A DNA stretch of 64,000 nucleotides from a bacterium. GTDB taxonomy: Bacteria > Patescibacteriota > Gracilibacteria > JAHISY01. Each line of letters begins with the position of its first letter. Positions within the stretch are counted from its first letter, which is position 1. The notes under the pieces are model-generated. The model was not told the origin of the DNA and searched no databases. It was given only the letters and a program-made list of their open reading frames with translations. Where the stretch lies: contig JAJYAT010000003.1 of the NCBI GenBank assembly GCA_021779375.1, positions 62,001-126,000 of the forward strand, read 5' to 3'. Below, piece after piece: positions 35,135 to 43,038 of the stretch. A program made the translations under genes and the position numbers.

Positions 35135-35671
35135 TTATCTGGTCTTTTTGCGTGTGCGAATTTCCTTTCGTCTTGCGTCTTCGACCTCGGTCATGAATTT
35201 TTCGACAATGCTGGCTTCGATTGTCGAGGTGCTGATTTTGTCTGCTGTGCCGGCGGATAAGAAAATTGTTTTGATTTCTGGAAATTTTTTCGCGATGTCG
35301 AGTGCCGCTTTTTTGTGACGCGCGAGTTTCTTTTTCTCTTTACTAAAAACTAGAATGTCAGGCTTCAGTTTGGTGAGATGTTTGTTGTTGTGGACCTTCC
35401 TGTCTGAGATAAAAACATAATCGACCGACTTGAGTCCGAGCAAAACTTCCGCGCGTTGTTTCTCTGGGATGATTGGTCGGCGCGGAATTTTTATTCTCCG
35501 AATGAGGTCGTCGCTATTTAGTCCGACGACCAAAATATCGCCAGCAGCTTTGGCTTTTGCCAGCAGTCGGATGTGGCCGACATGAATCAAATCAAAACTT
35601 CCACCATGTAGGACGATTTTCTTGTTGCGTTGTTTTTCAAGTGCCTTGCAGACCGAGCTGAGCGTGTACAT
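35135..35671 (-). CDS. cytidylyltransferase-family nucleotidyltransferase
   Basis: The 178-residue product has the nucleotidyltransferase signatures KIVLHGGSFDLIHVGHIRLL (residues 18-37, with the HxGH motif) and TSTIEASIVEKF (ISTSTI) near the C-terminus, plus VVGLNSDDLIRRIK. This pattern is that of the RfaE/HldE C-domain and glycerol-3-phosphate cytidylyltransferase-like group, which join a phosphorylated sugar or polyol to a nucleotide. No kinase domain is fused. The substrate is not clear; a role in an envelope precursor is possible. It converges on tRNA-Val. Confidence 0.8.
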   Translation of the reverse strand: MYTLSSVCKALEKQRNKKIVLHGGSFDLIHVGHIRLLAKAKAAGDILVVGLNSDDLIRRIKIPRRPIIPEKQRAEVLLGLKSVDYVFISDRKVHNNKHLTKLKPDILVFSKEKKKLARHKKAALDIAKKFPEIKTIFLSAGTADKISTSTIEASIVEKFMTEVEDARRKEIRTRKKTR

Positions 35672-35748
35672 AAAGAGAAATTATTTCCCATGATGAGTCG
35701 CGGACTTCTCGGGTAGATTTTATTTTATAAATTTGCCTGGCTCAACTA

Positions 35749-36072
35749 CTACTTTTTCTTTTTTGGCAGAATTCGGATTCCTTTCATCCCACAAGCGAAA
35801 AGTCCGATGACAACAACTTTTAAAAAATAATGGTCGTGCAGGTCGAGAAAGTTTTTCGTCAGCGGGGTCATCCTACCGACGAGCAGATGTGTCGCGATGC
35901 CGATCGGCAAAGTCAGGAACAGCCAGTTTATTTTGGGGATACTGATGCGGATTTTGCGAAAAATTTTTGAGAGTAAGGGCGAGAGCAAATAAATTCCCAA
36001 AAATGCGACTGTGAAGTCGAAGATGGCGTAACCGAAGATTCGGTACTGTCGCAGAAAATCGATTGGGTTCAT
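35749..36072 (-). CDS. small multi-pass membrane protein
   Basis: The frame is open up to 36495, but that upstream part is the shadow of comF; I start at ATG 36072 (MNPIDFLRQYRIFGYAIFDF). The 107-residue product has three hydrophobic segments: YAIFDFTVAFLGIYLLSPLL, INWLFLTLPIGIATHLLVG and YFLKVVVIGLFACGMKGI, and a basic C-terminus (LPKKKK). I do not recognise a family. It is divergent from comF. Confidence 0.6.
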   Translation of the reverse strand: MNPIDFLRQYRIFGYAIFDFTVAFLGIYLLSPLLSKIFRKIRISIPKINWLFLTLPIGIATHLLVGRMTPLTKNFLDLHDHYFLKVVVIGLFACGMKGIRILPKKKK

Positions 36073-36114
36073 ATTGCGAGAATACTTTAACACTTTTTGC
36101 TTGGGTTTTTCGGC

Positions 36115-36120
36115 TAAAAT
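36115..36120 (+). promoter_or_regulatory. -10 box (TAAAAT), comF
   Basis: TAAAAT 6 nt before GTG 36127; implies a leaderless transcript. Confidence 0.6.
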
Positions 36121-36126
36121 CTGGTC

Positions 36127-36813
36127 GTGCTTAGTCGCGCGAAAAATTTCCTCCTCGAAATAATTTTTCCGATTCACTGCGTCGGCTGTGGCGGCGAGGG
36201 GGAGTGGCTTTGTGAAAATTGTGCGCACAAGATTCAGCTCAATTCGCAGCAATTCTGTCCGGTCTGCTGGCAGGCGAATCTCGGTGGTCGTATTTGCGCA
36301 CGCTGCTCTTCGCCGCTCGATGGTTTGCGTGTGGCAGCGAGTTACCAAAAAAATCCTGAACTCGCGCACGCAATCCAAACTTTGAAATACAAATTTTCTG
36401 AGCCGCTCGCTGCGAACTTGGCGGCGATTCTCGCGCGTTCGATTAGCTCGAAAAATTACCAAGCTGAGCGAATCGTCGTTCCCATTCCGCTGCACAAAAA
36501 AAGACTACGCTGGCGCGGCTTCAATCAGGCGGAATTATTGGCGCGCTTCGTTTCCAGTAAATTAAATTTGCCGTTCGCTCATGGACTCGTGCGTACCAAA
36601 AATACAGCACAGCAGGCGAAGCTCTCGCGCGCTGAGCGCATTCGCAATCTCGCCGCTGCATTCGAGCTTGCTCCGGATTTTTCGCCGCAAGGCAAAACTA
36701 TTCTCTTGGTCGATGATGTCGCTTCGACGGGGACGACTTTGATCGAGGCTGCCAAAATTCTCAAACAAAACGGCGCACGCGAGGTGTGGGGTTTGGTCTT
36801 GGCGAGGAAATAA
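36127..36813 (+). CDS. comF: ComF-family phosphoribosyltransferase
   Basis: The 228-residue product has the N-terminal double zinc-finger of ComF (CVGCGGEGEWLCENC, CPVC, CARC) and a C-terminal type I phosphoribosyltransferase domain with VVPIPLHKKRLRWRGFNQAELLA and the PRPP loop ILLVDDVASTGTTLIEA. ComF takes part in natural transformation, where it acts with the uptake machinery inside the cell; its enzymatic substrate is not settled. The start is GTG at 36127. No other competence gene lies next to it. Confidence 0.9.
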   Translation: MLSRAKNFLLEIIFPIHCVGCGGEGEWLCENCAHKIQLNSQQFCPVCWQANLGGRICARCSSPLDGLRVAASYQKNPELAHAIQTLKYKFSEPLAANLAAILARSISSKNYQAERIVVPIPLHKKRLRWRGFNQAELLARFVSSKLNLPFAHGLVRTKNTAQQAKLSRAERIRNLAAAFELAPDFSPQGKTILLVDDVASTGTTLIEAAKILKQNGAREVWGLVLARK

Positions 36814-36850
36814 TCCAATAATCCAATAATCCAATTATTCAATTATTTAC
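36812..36850. repeat. AATAATCC(A) tandem repeat
   Basis: Three to five near-copies of AATAATCCAAT run from the comF stop towards the convergent dut gene. Confidence 0.6.
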
Positions 36851-36858
36851 TCATTTTC

Positions 36859-37296
36859 TCATTGAATTTGGTCGGTTGAGCCGAAGCCGCCGCGCGTCTT
36901 GTTCTCGACCTTTTCAATCTCCTCAAATTCGGCGCGCTCGCATTTCACGAAAAGTCCCTGCGCGATTTTTTCACCGCGCTCGACGACGACTTTCACCTTC
37001 GAGAAATTATGTACCTGAATTTGCAGCTCATCTTTTTCACCGCAAAAATCTTGGTCAATAATTCCCAAACCATGCGGTTGCGTGAGACCTTTTTTGCGCG
37101 GTGTCGAAGAGCGTGAAGTGACGAGCAGCGCGAAGCCCGGGGGAGTTGCGACGATCACATTCGCCGGAATCAACTTGATTTCTTCCGGTGCAATCTCCGT
37201 CGTCTCACGCGCGAGCAAATCGAAACCGACTGCGCCGGCAGTCTCATAAATTGGCAGTGGCAGAGTCTTGTCGACGCGAAAGATTTTTACTTTCAT
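36859..37296 (-). CDS. dut: dUTP diphosphatase
   Basis: Dut hydrolyses dUTP to dUMP and pyrophosphate, keeping uracil out of DNA. The 145-residue product has the five trimeric dUTPase motifs: AGAVGFDLLA, SRSSTPRKKGL, GIIDQDFCGE with the catalytic Asp, GEKIAQGLFV, and the C-terminal RGGFGSTD. PRKKG and the Gly-rich end are slightly divergent. Its start overlaps the stop of the nuclease gene upstream by four bases, so the two are cotranscribed. Confidence 0.92.
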   Translation of the reverse strand: MKVKIFRVDKTLPLPIYETAGAVGFDLLARETTEIAPEEIKLIPANVIVATPPGFALLVTSRSSTPRKKGLTQPHGLGIIDQDFCGEKDELQIQVHNFSKVKVVVERGEKIAQGLFVKCERAEFEEIEKVENKTRGGFGSTDQIQ

Positions 37297-38213
37297 AGAC
37301 TGACAATAAATTTGTAATTTTGTTTCAAAATAAAAAATAGTTCGTCAAGATTTTTATCATCAGACATTTTATATTCAAAATGAAGTGCCCATTTGCGATG
37401 CCTTATATTAGTAATATTCATTTTTTTAGGAAATTTTTGATGGAATTCTTCTTTGCCAAAATGCAAAATCAAATGTTTTTTGTAAAAATTTACACCCAAA
37501 AAGCTCCGACCATTTAATTTAAAATCCATAAAGAATTTATGAAAATGTGCAGATATTCCGTTCCAACTTGGAAGCTCGCTCTCAATTTTTTCAAAAAGCT
37601 CCCAAGTTTTTTCCGATGCCCTTTTCTTATGAAAATCGCGATCATATTCTTTGAATTCCCGCGTGATTTTTTCGACTTCGGGATTTTTCAAAACTTCACC
37701 GATTTTCGGTTTTTCTTTTCGACGCTCAACTTTTTCCAAAAAGAAATTGTCGTTTTCAAAAAATTTGAATTTGAAAAGTTCGATTGGTAAATCGAGGCTT
37801 GCGGAGTCAATCTCGCGTTCTGAAAAATCAGCTGCTATGAAAATTAATTTCGACGACTGCCAGTCAATTTCGTCGTGATGATTTTTGATAATTTTTTTAT
37901 CCAAAAACTCAAAAATGAATTTCTCTTTTTTGGTCGAGAGTAGCCGAAAATATTGAAAACCCTGTGCGACGATTTCGCGTGCGCGATCTTTTTTGAGCTC
38001 GAAAATAACTGGGGAATTTTGTTCGCGATCAAACGCCAAAATATCGAAAAATAAGCCGTCAATCGAAAATTGTCGCGAGACAAAAATCAAATTCGAAAAA
38101 ATTTTCTCCAAATTTGGCGCGAATAAATCCTCTAAATCCTTTTCCGAAAATCGACTCGAAGATTTTTCGCGAATTTCCACGAGCTCTTTTTTCGGCAAGA
38201 TTTTGAAAAGCAT
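37293..38213 (-). CDS. predicted PD-(D/E)XK nuclease, NucS/DUF91-like
   Basis: The 306-residue product has a motif typical of NucS-like and related PD-(D/E)XK nucleases: FDILAFDREQNSPVIFELKK (Asp near residue 57, E-x-K near 72), followed by the helix REIVAQGFQYFRLL. The C-terminal third (LNGRSFLGVNFYKKHLILHF and HFEYKMSDDKNLDELF) resembles the substrate-side domain often fused to such nucleases (DUF5655-like). No restriction methylase is nearby. It is coupled to dut and lies two bases after rplA, so it is in a housekeeping operon, which fits a repair role better than a restriction system. The cutting specificity is unknown. Confidence 0.65.
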   Translation of the reverse strand: MLFKILPKKELVEIREKSSSRFSEKDLEDLFAPNLEKIFSNLIFVSRQFSIDGLFFDILAFDREQNSPVIFELKKDRAREIVAQGFQYFRLLSTKKEKFIFEFLDKKIIKNHHDEIDWQSSKLIFIAADFSEREIDSASLDLPIELFKFKFFENDNFFLEKVERRKEKPKIGEVLKNPEVEKITREFKEYDRDFHKKRASEKTWELFEKIESELPSWNGISAHFHKFFMDFKLNGRSFLGVNFYKKHLILHFGKEEFHQKFPKKMNITNIRHRKWALHFEYKMSDDKNLDELFFILKQNYKFIVSL

Positions 38214-38215
38214 TT

Positions 38216-39121
38216 TTATAAATTTTTCAAAAGTTGATTCGCATCGACGCGTACGCCAGGACCCATCGTGCTCGCGAGCGCGATGCCGCGCACATAATTC
38301 GCCTTCACAGCTTTCGGTTTCACGTCGAGGACAGCTTTCACATACGCTTTGATATTTTCAATCAATTTCGCATCATCGAAAGAAACTTTGCCGACTGTGT
38401 TGTGCAAAATTCCGAAGGAATCACCGCGGAATTCAACTTTGCCTTTTTGAATTTCAGCAATCGCCGTCTCGAAATCTTCGGTCACGGTTCCGGCTTTCGG
38501 ATTTGGCATCAAACCTTTTTGACCGAGCGTCTTGGCGATTTTGCCGAGCTTCTTCATCATCTCCGGCGTGGCGACGGCGACATCGAATTCGAGCCAGCCT
38601 TTGCCGATTTTCTCAATCAAGCTTTCCTCGCCGGCTTCGACCGCGCCCGCTTTCTTCGCGGCAGCCGCTTTGCCTTCTGTGACGAAGGCGACGACGCGCA
38701 ATTTCTTGCCCGTGCCGTGTGGCAGTGAGACGCTCGCGCGGACGCTTTGGTCGGATTTTTTCGGATTGATTCCGAGGCGCACATGAATTTCCAAACTGCC
38801 GTCGAACTTCGTCGTCGAACTTTCTTTGGCTAATTTCACCGCTTCGGCAATCGGATAAAGTTTTTCTTTTTCAATTTTCGCCGCAGCCGCACGCCATTTT
38901 TTCGAATGCACTTTGAGCGGATTGCGCTTCTGAGCCTTGCGCTCTTTGGCTGTTTTTTGCGGCGCATGCTTGCGTTCCTCTTTTGCTGCTTTTTTCTCCT
39001 CTTTTTCGGCGGCCTTCTTTTCCTTGGCTTCCGCCTTTTTTACTTTCAAAAGCTCGGCTTCGGAAAGTTCCGGAGTCGCGTTTTCTTTTTCCACTTTTGT
39101 GGAGTCTTTCTTGGGAGTCAT
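38216..39121 (-). CDS. rplA: 50S ribosomal protein L1 with long N-terminal extension
   Basis: L1 forms the mobile stalk at the ribosomal E site. Residues from about 75 to 301 are ordinary L1: YPIAEAVKLAKESSTTKFDGSLEIHVRLGINPKKSDQ, VRASVSLPHGTGKKLRV, GLMPNPKAGTVT near residue 200, and YVRGIALASTMGPGVRVD at the end. The first 70 residues are an extra lysine/alanine/glutamate tail (KKAEAKEKKAAEKEEKKAAK), probably helical, absent from standard L1 (about 230 residues). rplK, usually its neighbour, is not here. The start is ATG 39121; no internal Met before the L1 core would remove the tail. Confidence 0.93.
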   Translation of the reverse strand: MTPKKDSTKVEKENATPELSEAELLKVKKAEAKEKKAAEKEEKKAAKEERKHAPQKTAKERKAQKRNPLKVHSKKWRAAAAKIEKEKLYPIAEAVKLAKESSTTKFDGSLEIHVRLGINPKKSDQSVRASVSLPHGTGKKLRVVAFVTEGKAAAAKKAGAVEAGEESLIEKIGKGWLEFDVAVATPEMMKKLGKIAKTLGQKGLMPNPKAGTVTEDFETAIAEIQKGKVEFRGDSFGILHNTVGKVSFDDAKLIENIKAYVKAVLDVKPKAVKANYVRGIALASTMGPGVRVDANQLLKNL

Positions 39122-39264
39122 GATGATGAAATTATGAGGTGCGAACGCGCGAAGCCAAAATCTTCGTGCTCCCTCGATTTGTCTCCAATTTGCTTGGAAA
39201 ACCGGCGGATTTTACTCGTAATTATGCCTGGAAGCAAATCATTGAATTTTAAGCCAAAAAATGT

Positions 39265-39270
39265 TAAAAT
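39265..39270 (+). promoter_or_regulatory. -10 box (TAAAAT), 39291 gene
   Basis: TAAAAT 20 nt before ATG 39291; belongs to the longer-spacing class. Confidence 0.45.
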
Positions 39271-39290
39271 TGCAAGATAATTATGATAAA

Positions 39291-39815
39291 ATGACTGTCG
39301 TGAGTGGAAAAGAAAATTTCGAAAAATCCCACGAAAAGGCGCTTTCTGCGAACCCAGAAAAAGTCGATGTTGGCAAAATCGAAGCTGAGGCGGCAGTTGA
39401 TTCGATGGCTTCGGGAGTTTCGGCTGAAGCCATGAAGACAATCGAGTCGGCTGAATCGGCTGAAGGCGGTGGTGAGAGTTTTTCCGAACACAAAGGTGAC
39501 AAAAAAGATTACACTGGCGCGACCGGCGGCACGGTGAGTGACGAAGACGCGCAAAATTTATTCGCGTACGTCCAGAAGACAGTGCCACAGAAGCAAATGC
39601 AGCGTGAAGTGGCAGCGGCGATTCGCAAGGAAATTCGTCGCGAAGAGCAAAAAGTCTTGCTCGCTTACGTCGGTCTCAAAAAATATCCGCCACATTATCT
39701 CGCGGAAAAAATCGCTAAAATTCGCAGCCTGCGTGATTTGCTTTCGAATCTCGTCGACGCGACGAAGGAATTCCTGACTGGGCTTTATCTCAAGTGGGTC
39801 AGAAAAAGCGTCTGA
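39291..39815 (+). CDS. hypothetical protein with acidic disordered N-terminus
   Basis: I do not recognise this 174-residue protein. ATG 39261 lies before the TAAAAT box, so I start at 39291. The first 90 residues are Ala/Glu/Ser/Gly-rich and probably disordered; the second half is basic and helical (REVAAAIRKEIRREEQKVLLAYV, YLAEKIAKIRSLRDLLSNLVDATKEFLTGLYLKW). Codon use is core-like. It is divergent from rplA. Confidence 0.6.
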   Translation: MTVVSGKENFEKSHEKALSANPEKVDVGKIEAEAAVDSMASGVSAEAMKTIESAESAEGGGESFSEHKGDKKDYTGATGGTVSDEDAQNLFAYVQKTVPQKQMQREVAAAIRKEIRREEQKVLLAYVGLKKYPPHYLAEKIAKIRSLRDLLSNLVDATKEFLTGLYLKWVRKSV

Positions 39816-39958
39816 GGAGTGTTGGAAGTGTTCTAGATGTTCTAGTTGTTCGAGTTGTTCGAGATGTTAAAAACCACGAGCAGATAAAAAAATTCATTAG
39901 AACAATTAGAACAAGTCCGCCGCAGCGGACGATCGAACAATTAGAACATTTAGAACAC
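39805..39958. repeat. degenerate GTTCTAGATGTTCTAG / AGAACAATTAGAACA repeat
   Basis: About 150 bases of near-copies of TGTTCTAG/TGTTCGAG, then the reverse-oriented AGAACAATTAGAACA. GTCCGC-CGCA-GCGGAC is a small hairpin at about 39918. No gene is seen. Confidence 0.55.
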
Positions 39959-40825
39959 CTAGACCCTGCGTTCGCTCCAATTCAGTTTGCGCCGGAGAAT
40001 TTCGAAATGATTCCGTTTCTTGGGATGGATGACCTCGAGCTGCCAGTCGGCTTTTTCGAAAAGAATCTCGTCGCCGATTTTTAATTCAAAACTTTGTTGT
40101 CCATCGGCTGTGAGTACCAGATTTTTTCCTGTAATTCGACTGCGGATTTTGCCGTCGGCTGGCAGGACGAGCGGGCGCGCCGCGAGGAGGTGCGGATTGA
40201 TCGGCGTCAAAATTACCGCCGCTAAATTCGGGTCGAGGATCGGACCACCGGCAGAGAGCGAATAAGCAGTCGAGCCGGTCGGTGTCGCGACGATCGCGCC
40301 GTCGGCGTGGAAAGTCGCGATGCGCTTGCCGTCGAAATCGAAATCGAGCGCGATTAATTTTGCGACGCAGTTTTGATTCAAAACCATTTCATTCAGCGCG
40401 TGCAGTGTTTTCACGACTTGCTTGCCGCGCGAAATTTTCGCAGTGAGCAGGACGCGCACGCTGGTCTCGAAGTCGCCGGCAAAAAATTCAGCCAACAATT
40501 TTTCCAAATTTTCCGGCGCGAATTCCGTTAAAAAGCCGAGTGTGCCGTCGAGCCGAATCCCGGCGAATTTGCCGCTCGCGCCGAAGAACTCGCGCGCGGC
40601 GCCGAGCAACGCGCCGTCACCACCGAAGACCAAAATCAAATCGGCGTTTTTGATCTGCAGAGTTGTTGCCGCTTTCTCACCCAAAATTTTGGCAATCGGT
40701 TTCTCGAGGAGGATGGTCTTTTTCTGACGTTCCAAAAATTTCACGAGCTTCGCGAAATAGCTTTTGCGCGCGACGGAATTTTGTCCACCGACGAGCGCGA
40801 CCGAATTCAATTCTTGGTAAAGCAC
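39959..40825 (-). CDS. nadK: NAD kinase
   Basis: NadK phosphorylates NAD to NADP with ATP. The 288-residue product has LILVFGGDGALLGAAREF (GGDG motif near residue 67), IRLDGTLGFLTEF, the ALNEMVLN (NE) motif, and DGAIVATPTGSTAYSLSAGGPIL near residue 180. Length is typical. The start is GTG at 40825, 7 nt after TAAAAT. It pairs functionally with nadM at 55 kb. Confidence 0.94.
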   Translation of the reverse strand: MLYQELNSVALVGGQNSVARKSYFAKLVKFLERQKKTILLEKPIAKILGEKAATTLQIKNADLILVFGGDGALLGAAREFFGASGKFAGIRLDGTLGFLTEFAPENLEKLLAEFFAGDFETSVRVLLTAKISRGKQVVKTLHALNEMVLNQNCVAKLIALDFDFDGKRIATFHADGAIVATPTGSTAYSLSAGGPILDPNLAAVILTPINPHLLAARPLVLPADGKIRSRITGKNLVLTADGQQSFELKIGDEILFEKADWQLEVIHPKKRNHFEILRRKLNWSERRV

Positions 40826-40832
40826 GAAACGA

Positions 40833-40838
40833 ATTTTA
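40833..40838 (-). promoter_or_regulatory. -10 box (TAAAAT), nadK
   Basis: TAAAAT on the minus strand, 7 nt before GTG 40825; implies a leaderless transcript. Confidence 0.6.
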
Positions 40839-40959
40839 GGTTTTTCACAGCAAAGTTGAAAGCGGAAAGAATTTTGTAATTTTTAATTTTGTAAATAAAT
40901 CCAAAATCTAAATTTTTAAAAATTGTAAAAATTGGAAATTTGGGAGTTTCACAAAAAAT

Positions 40960-40992
40960 AAACTAACACTATCCACTAACACTATCCACTAA
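40960..40992. repeat. CTAACACTATCCA tandem repeat
   Basis: Two exact copies of the 13-mer AACACTATCCACT and a partial third between nadK and truB. Related by reverse complement to 15358-15407. Confidence 0.6.
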
Positions 40993-41026
40993 ATAATTTC
41001 TTGTCCGCATTTCGACTAGATTCAGT

Positions 41027-41032
41027 TAAAAT
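41027..41032 (+). promoter_or_regulatory. -10 box (TAAAAT), truB
   Basis: TAAAAT 7 nt before ATG 41040; implies a leaderless transcript. Confidence 0.6.
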
Positions 41033-41039
41033 CCTCCTA

Positions 41040-41933
41040 ATGGACGGCTTCATCGCAATCAACAAACCGAAGGGAATCACCTCGCACGATGCGGTTGCGT
41101 TCGCGCGGCGGCGTCTCAAAATTCAGAAAATCGGACACGCGGGGACGCTCGATCCGATGGCGACGGGAGTCCTCATCCTCGGTATCGGCGCAGCGACGCG
41201 ACTGCTGGAATATGTGCAAAATACCGAAAAAGAGTATGAGGCGGAAATTACTTTTGGCGTGACTTCGACGACGGACGACGCCGAGGGTGAGCTGACGAAT
41301 TTTCCGGACGCCAAAAAATTCACGCGTGCCGACCTCGAGAAAGTTTTACCAGAATTCATTGGCACGATTCACCAGATTCCGCCGCAATTTTCCGCCATTA
41401 AAATTGCCGGTCAGTCGGCGCACCGTCTCGCGCGGAGCGGTGCAGAGGTGAAGCTGAAATCGCGCGAAGTCACAATTTATGAAATTCAAATCCGCAATTT
41501 CGAATACCCAAAAGCGGAAATTTCTGTGCGCTGCGGCAAGGGGACTTACATTCGCTCAATCGCGCGCGATCTCGGCGCACGGCTCGAATCCGGCGCGCAC
41601 CTTTCGAAATTGACACGTACGCGCATTGGCGATTTCACGCTCAATCGTGCGTTGCCGCTGCGTTCGATTCGCGCGGAAAAAATTCTGCCGATTGAAGCTG
41701 GTGTGACTTTGCCGCAGATCAGCCTCACGCGGCTCGAAGCGGACAAAATTCAAAATGGTCAAAAAATTCCGTCGCGCACGAGTGATGAGTTGGTCGCCGC
41801 TTTTTTCGAAAATCACTTTCTGGCGATTCTGGCGCGTGAGGAGGCGAAGCATTTGCTGCGTCCCGAAAAAGTTTTTGTGCGGAATTTGCCGACTGAAAAA
41901 TTAATCGAATTCGCGACCCGCAAAATTCGTTAA
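41040..41933 (+). CDS. truB: tRNA pseudouridine-55 synthase
   Basis: TruB makes pseudouridine 55 in the T-loop of tRNAs. The 297-residue product has FIAINKPKGITSHDAV at the N-terminus, KIGHAGTLDPMATGVLILGIG with the catalytic Asp near residue 39, EKEYEAEITFGVTSTTDDAEG, QIPPQFSAIKIAGQSAHRLAR, and VRCGKGTYIRSIARDLG near 170. A C-terminal part resembling a PUA domain is present but weak. The start follows TAAAAT by 7 nt. wecA-like gene follows after 9 nt but has its own -10 box. Confidence 0.95.
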   Translation: MDGFIAINKPKGITSHDAVAFARRRLKIQKIGHAGTLDPMATGVLILGIGAATRLLEYVQNTEKEYEAEITFGVTSTTDDAEGELTNFPDAKKFTRADLEKVLPEFIGTIHQIPPQFSAIKIAGQSAHRLARSGAEVKLKSREVTIYEIQIRNFEYPKAEISVRCGKGTYIRSIARDLGARLESGAHLSKLTRTRIGDFTLNRALPLRSIRAEKILPIEAGVTLPQISLTRLEADKIQNGQKIPSRTSDELVAAFFENHFLAILAREEAKHLLRPEKVFVRNLPTEKLIEFATRKIR

Positions 41934-41936
41934 AAT
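41931..41936 (+). promoter_or_regulatory. -10 box (TAAAAT), 41943 gene
   Basis: TAAAAT 6 nt before GTG 41943, overlapping the truB stop codon. Confidence 0.6.
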
Positions 41937-41942
41937 TTTCGT

Positions 41943-42998
41943 GTGAATTTTCTTCCTCTCATTTTTGCTTTCGTTCTCACCATTTTTCTCACACTTTTCG
42001 CGCTGCGTTTTTTCCCCCAATGGGGTTTGCTCGATGATCCGAAAAGATACGGCTTGAAACGCGCGCCGATTCCTTATTTCGGTGGACTGGCGATTTTCGT
42101 CAGCTTCGTGATTACCGTGCTTATCTTCGTGCCGCTGTCAAAAGAAGTGCTCGGCTTGCTCGCGGGCGCGACTCTGCTGACGGCGACAGCTTTCCTCGAC
42201 GACGCATTTCGTTTGCCGCCGCTCGCGCGACTCGCTGTCCAAATCATCGCGGCGGGGATGCTCGTCATTTCCGGACTTGGAATTTCGCACCTAACTAATC
42301 CTTTCGGCGGGGCGATTGATCTCGCGGCGCTTGACTGGAATGTCGGTCAGTTTTGGGGCGGGGAATATCATCTCACTTTATTCGCTGATCTTTTTACAGT
42401 CGCGTGGGTCGTGCTGCTCACCAATTCTCTCAATTGGCTCGACGGCGTCGCGGGACTTTCTTCCGGTATTGCTGGACTGGCTGCGCTTGTCATCTTCTTC
42501 CTCGCGGCGCGGACGGGTTACCATTACTTCGACCAATCAGCGGTCGTCGCGCTTGCCGCGATTCTCGCCGGCGGGGCGCTCGCTTTCACGATTTTCAATT
42601 TTCCGCCGCCCAAAATTTTGCTCGGCGACTCCGGCTCGATGTTGCTCGGCTTCGTGCTCGCCGCACTCGCCGTTTTCTCCGGCGGCAAAATCGCGACTGC
42701 TGCGCTCGTACTCGGCTTCCCACTGCTCGACGCGATTTGGGTCGTGCTGCGTCGCTTACTCGCGGGGCACTCACCATTTCACGGGGATTATGGTCATCTC
42801 CATCATCGTTTGCTTGCCGCGGGATTTTCCCAGAAGCAAACCGTGATCGCGATTTACGCGGCGTCAGCTGCTTTCGGCGCGATTGCGCTTTTCATCGACA
42901 ACGCGTTCGGCAAATTAATCGCGCTCGCGATACTCTTCTTCGTCATGCTCGCGGTCGGCTGGAAATTGCGGCACGCGAAATTAGAGAAAGAAAGTTGA
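41943..42998 (+). CDS. polyprenyl-phosphate N-acetylhexosamine-1-phosphate transferase (WecA/TagO/MraY family)
   Basis: The enzyme moves a sugar 1-phosphate from a UDP-sugar to undecaprenyl phosphate in the membrane. The 351-residue product has about ten membrane segments and the family loops: LLDDPKRYGLKRAPIPYFGGLAIF, FLDDAFRLPP (DDxxR), NSLNWLDGVAGLSSG, ILLGDSGSMLLGF, and HGDYGHLHHRLLAAG. The histidine-rich HLHHRL loop is that of WecA/TagO proteins rather than MraY, so it probably starts a surface glycan rather than peptidoglycan lipid I. The start is GTG. Confidence 0.9.
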   Translation: MNFLPLIFAFVLTIFLTLFALRFFPQWGLLDDPKRYGLKRAPIPYFGGLAIFVSFVITVLIFVPLSKEVLGLLAGATLLTATAFLDDAFRLPPLARLAVQIIAAGMLVISGLGISHLTNPFGGAIDLAALDWNVGQFWGGEYHLTLFADLFTVAWVVLLTNSLNWLDGVAGLSSGIAGLAALVIFFLAARTGYHYFDQSAVVALAAILAGGALAFTIFNFPPPKILLGDSGSMLLGFVLAALAVFSGGKIATAALVLGFPLLDAIWVVLRRLLAGHSPFHGDYGHLHHRLLAAGFSQKQTVIAIYAASAAFGAIALFIDNAFGKLIALAILFFVMLAVGWKLRHAKLEKES

Positions 42999-43038
42999 TT
43001 TAGATTTTGGTCTCTTCGCATAGACAGATAAATTGTTG

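Noticed and set aside
35749-36495. 248-residue minus-strand frame
   Set aside because: Its first 140 codons are the shadow of comF on the other strand; only the part from ATG 36072 looks like a protein (three membrane segments).
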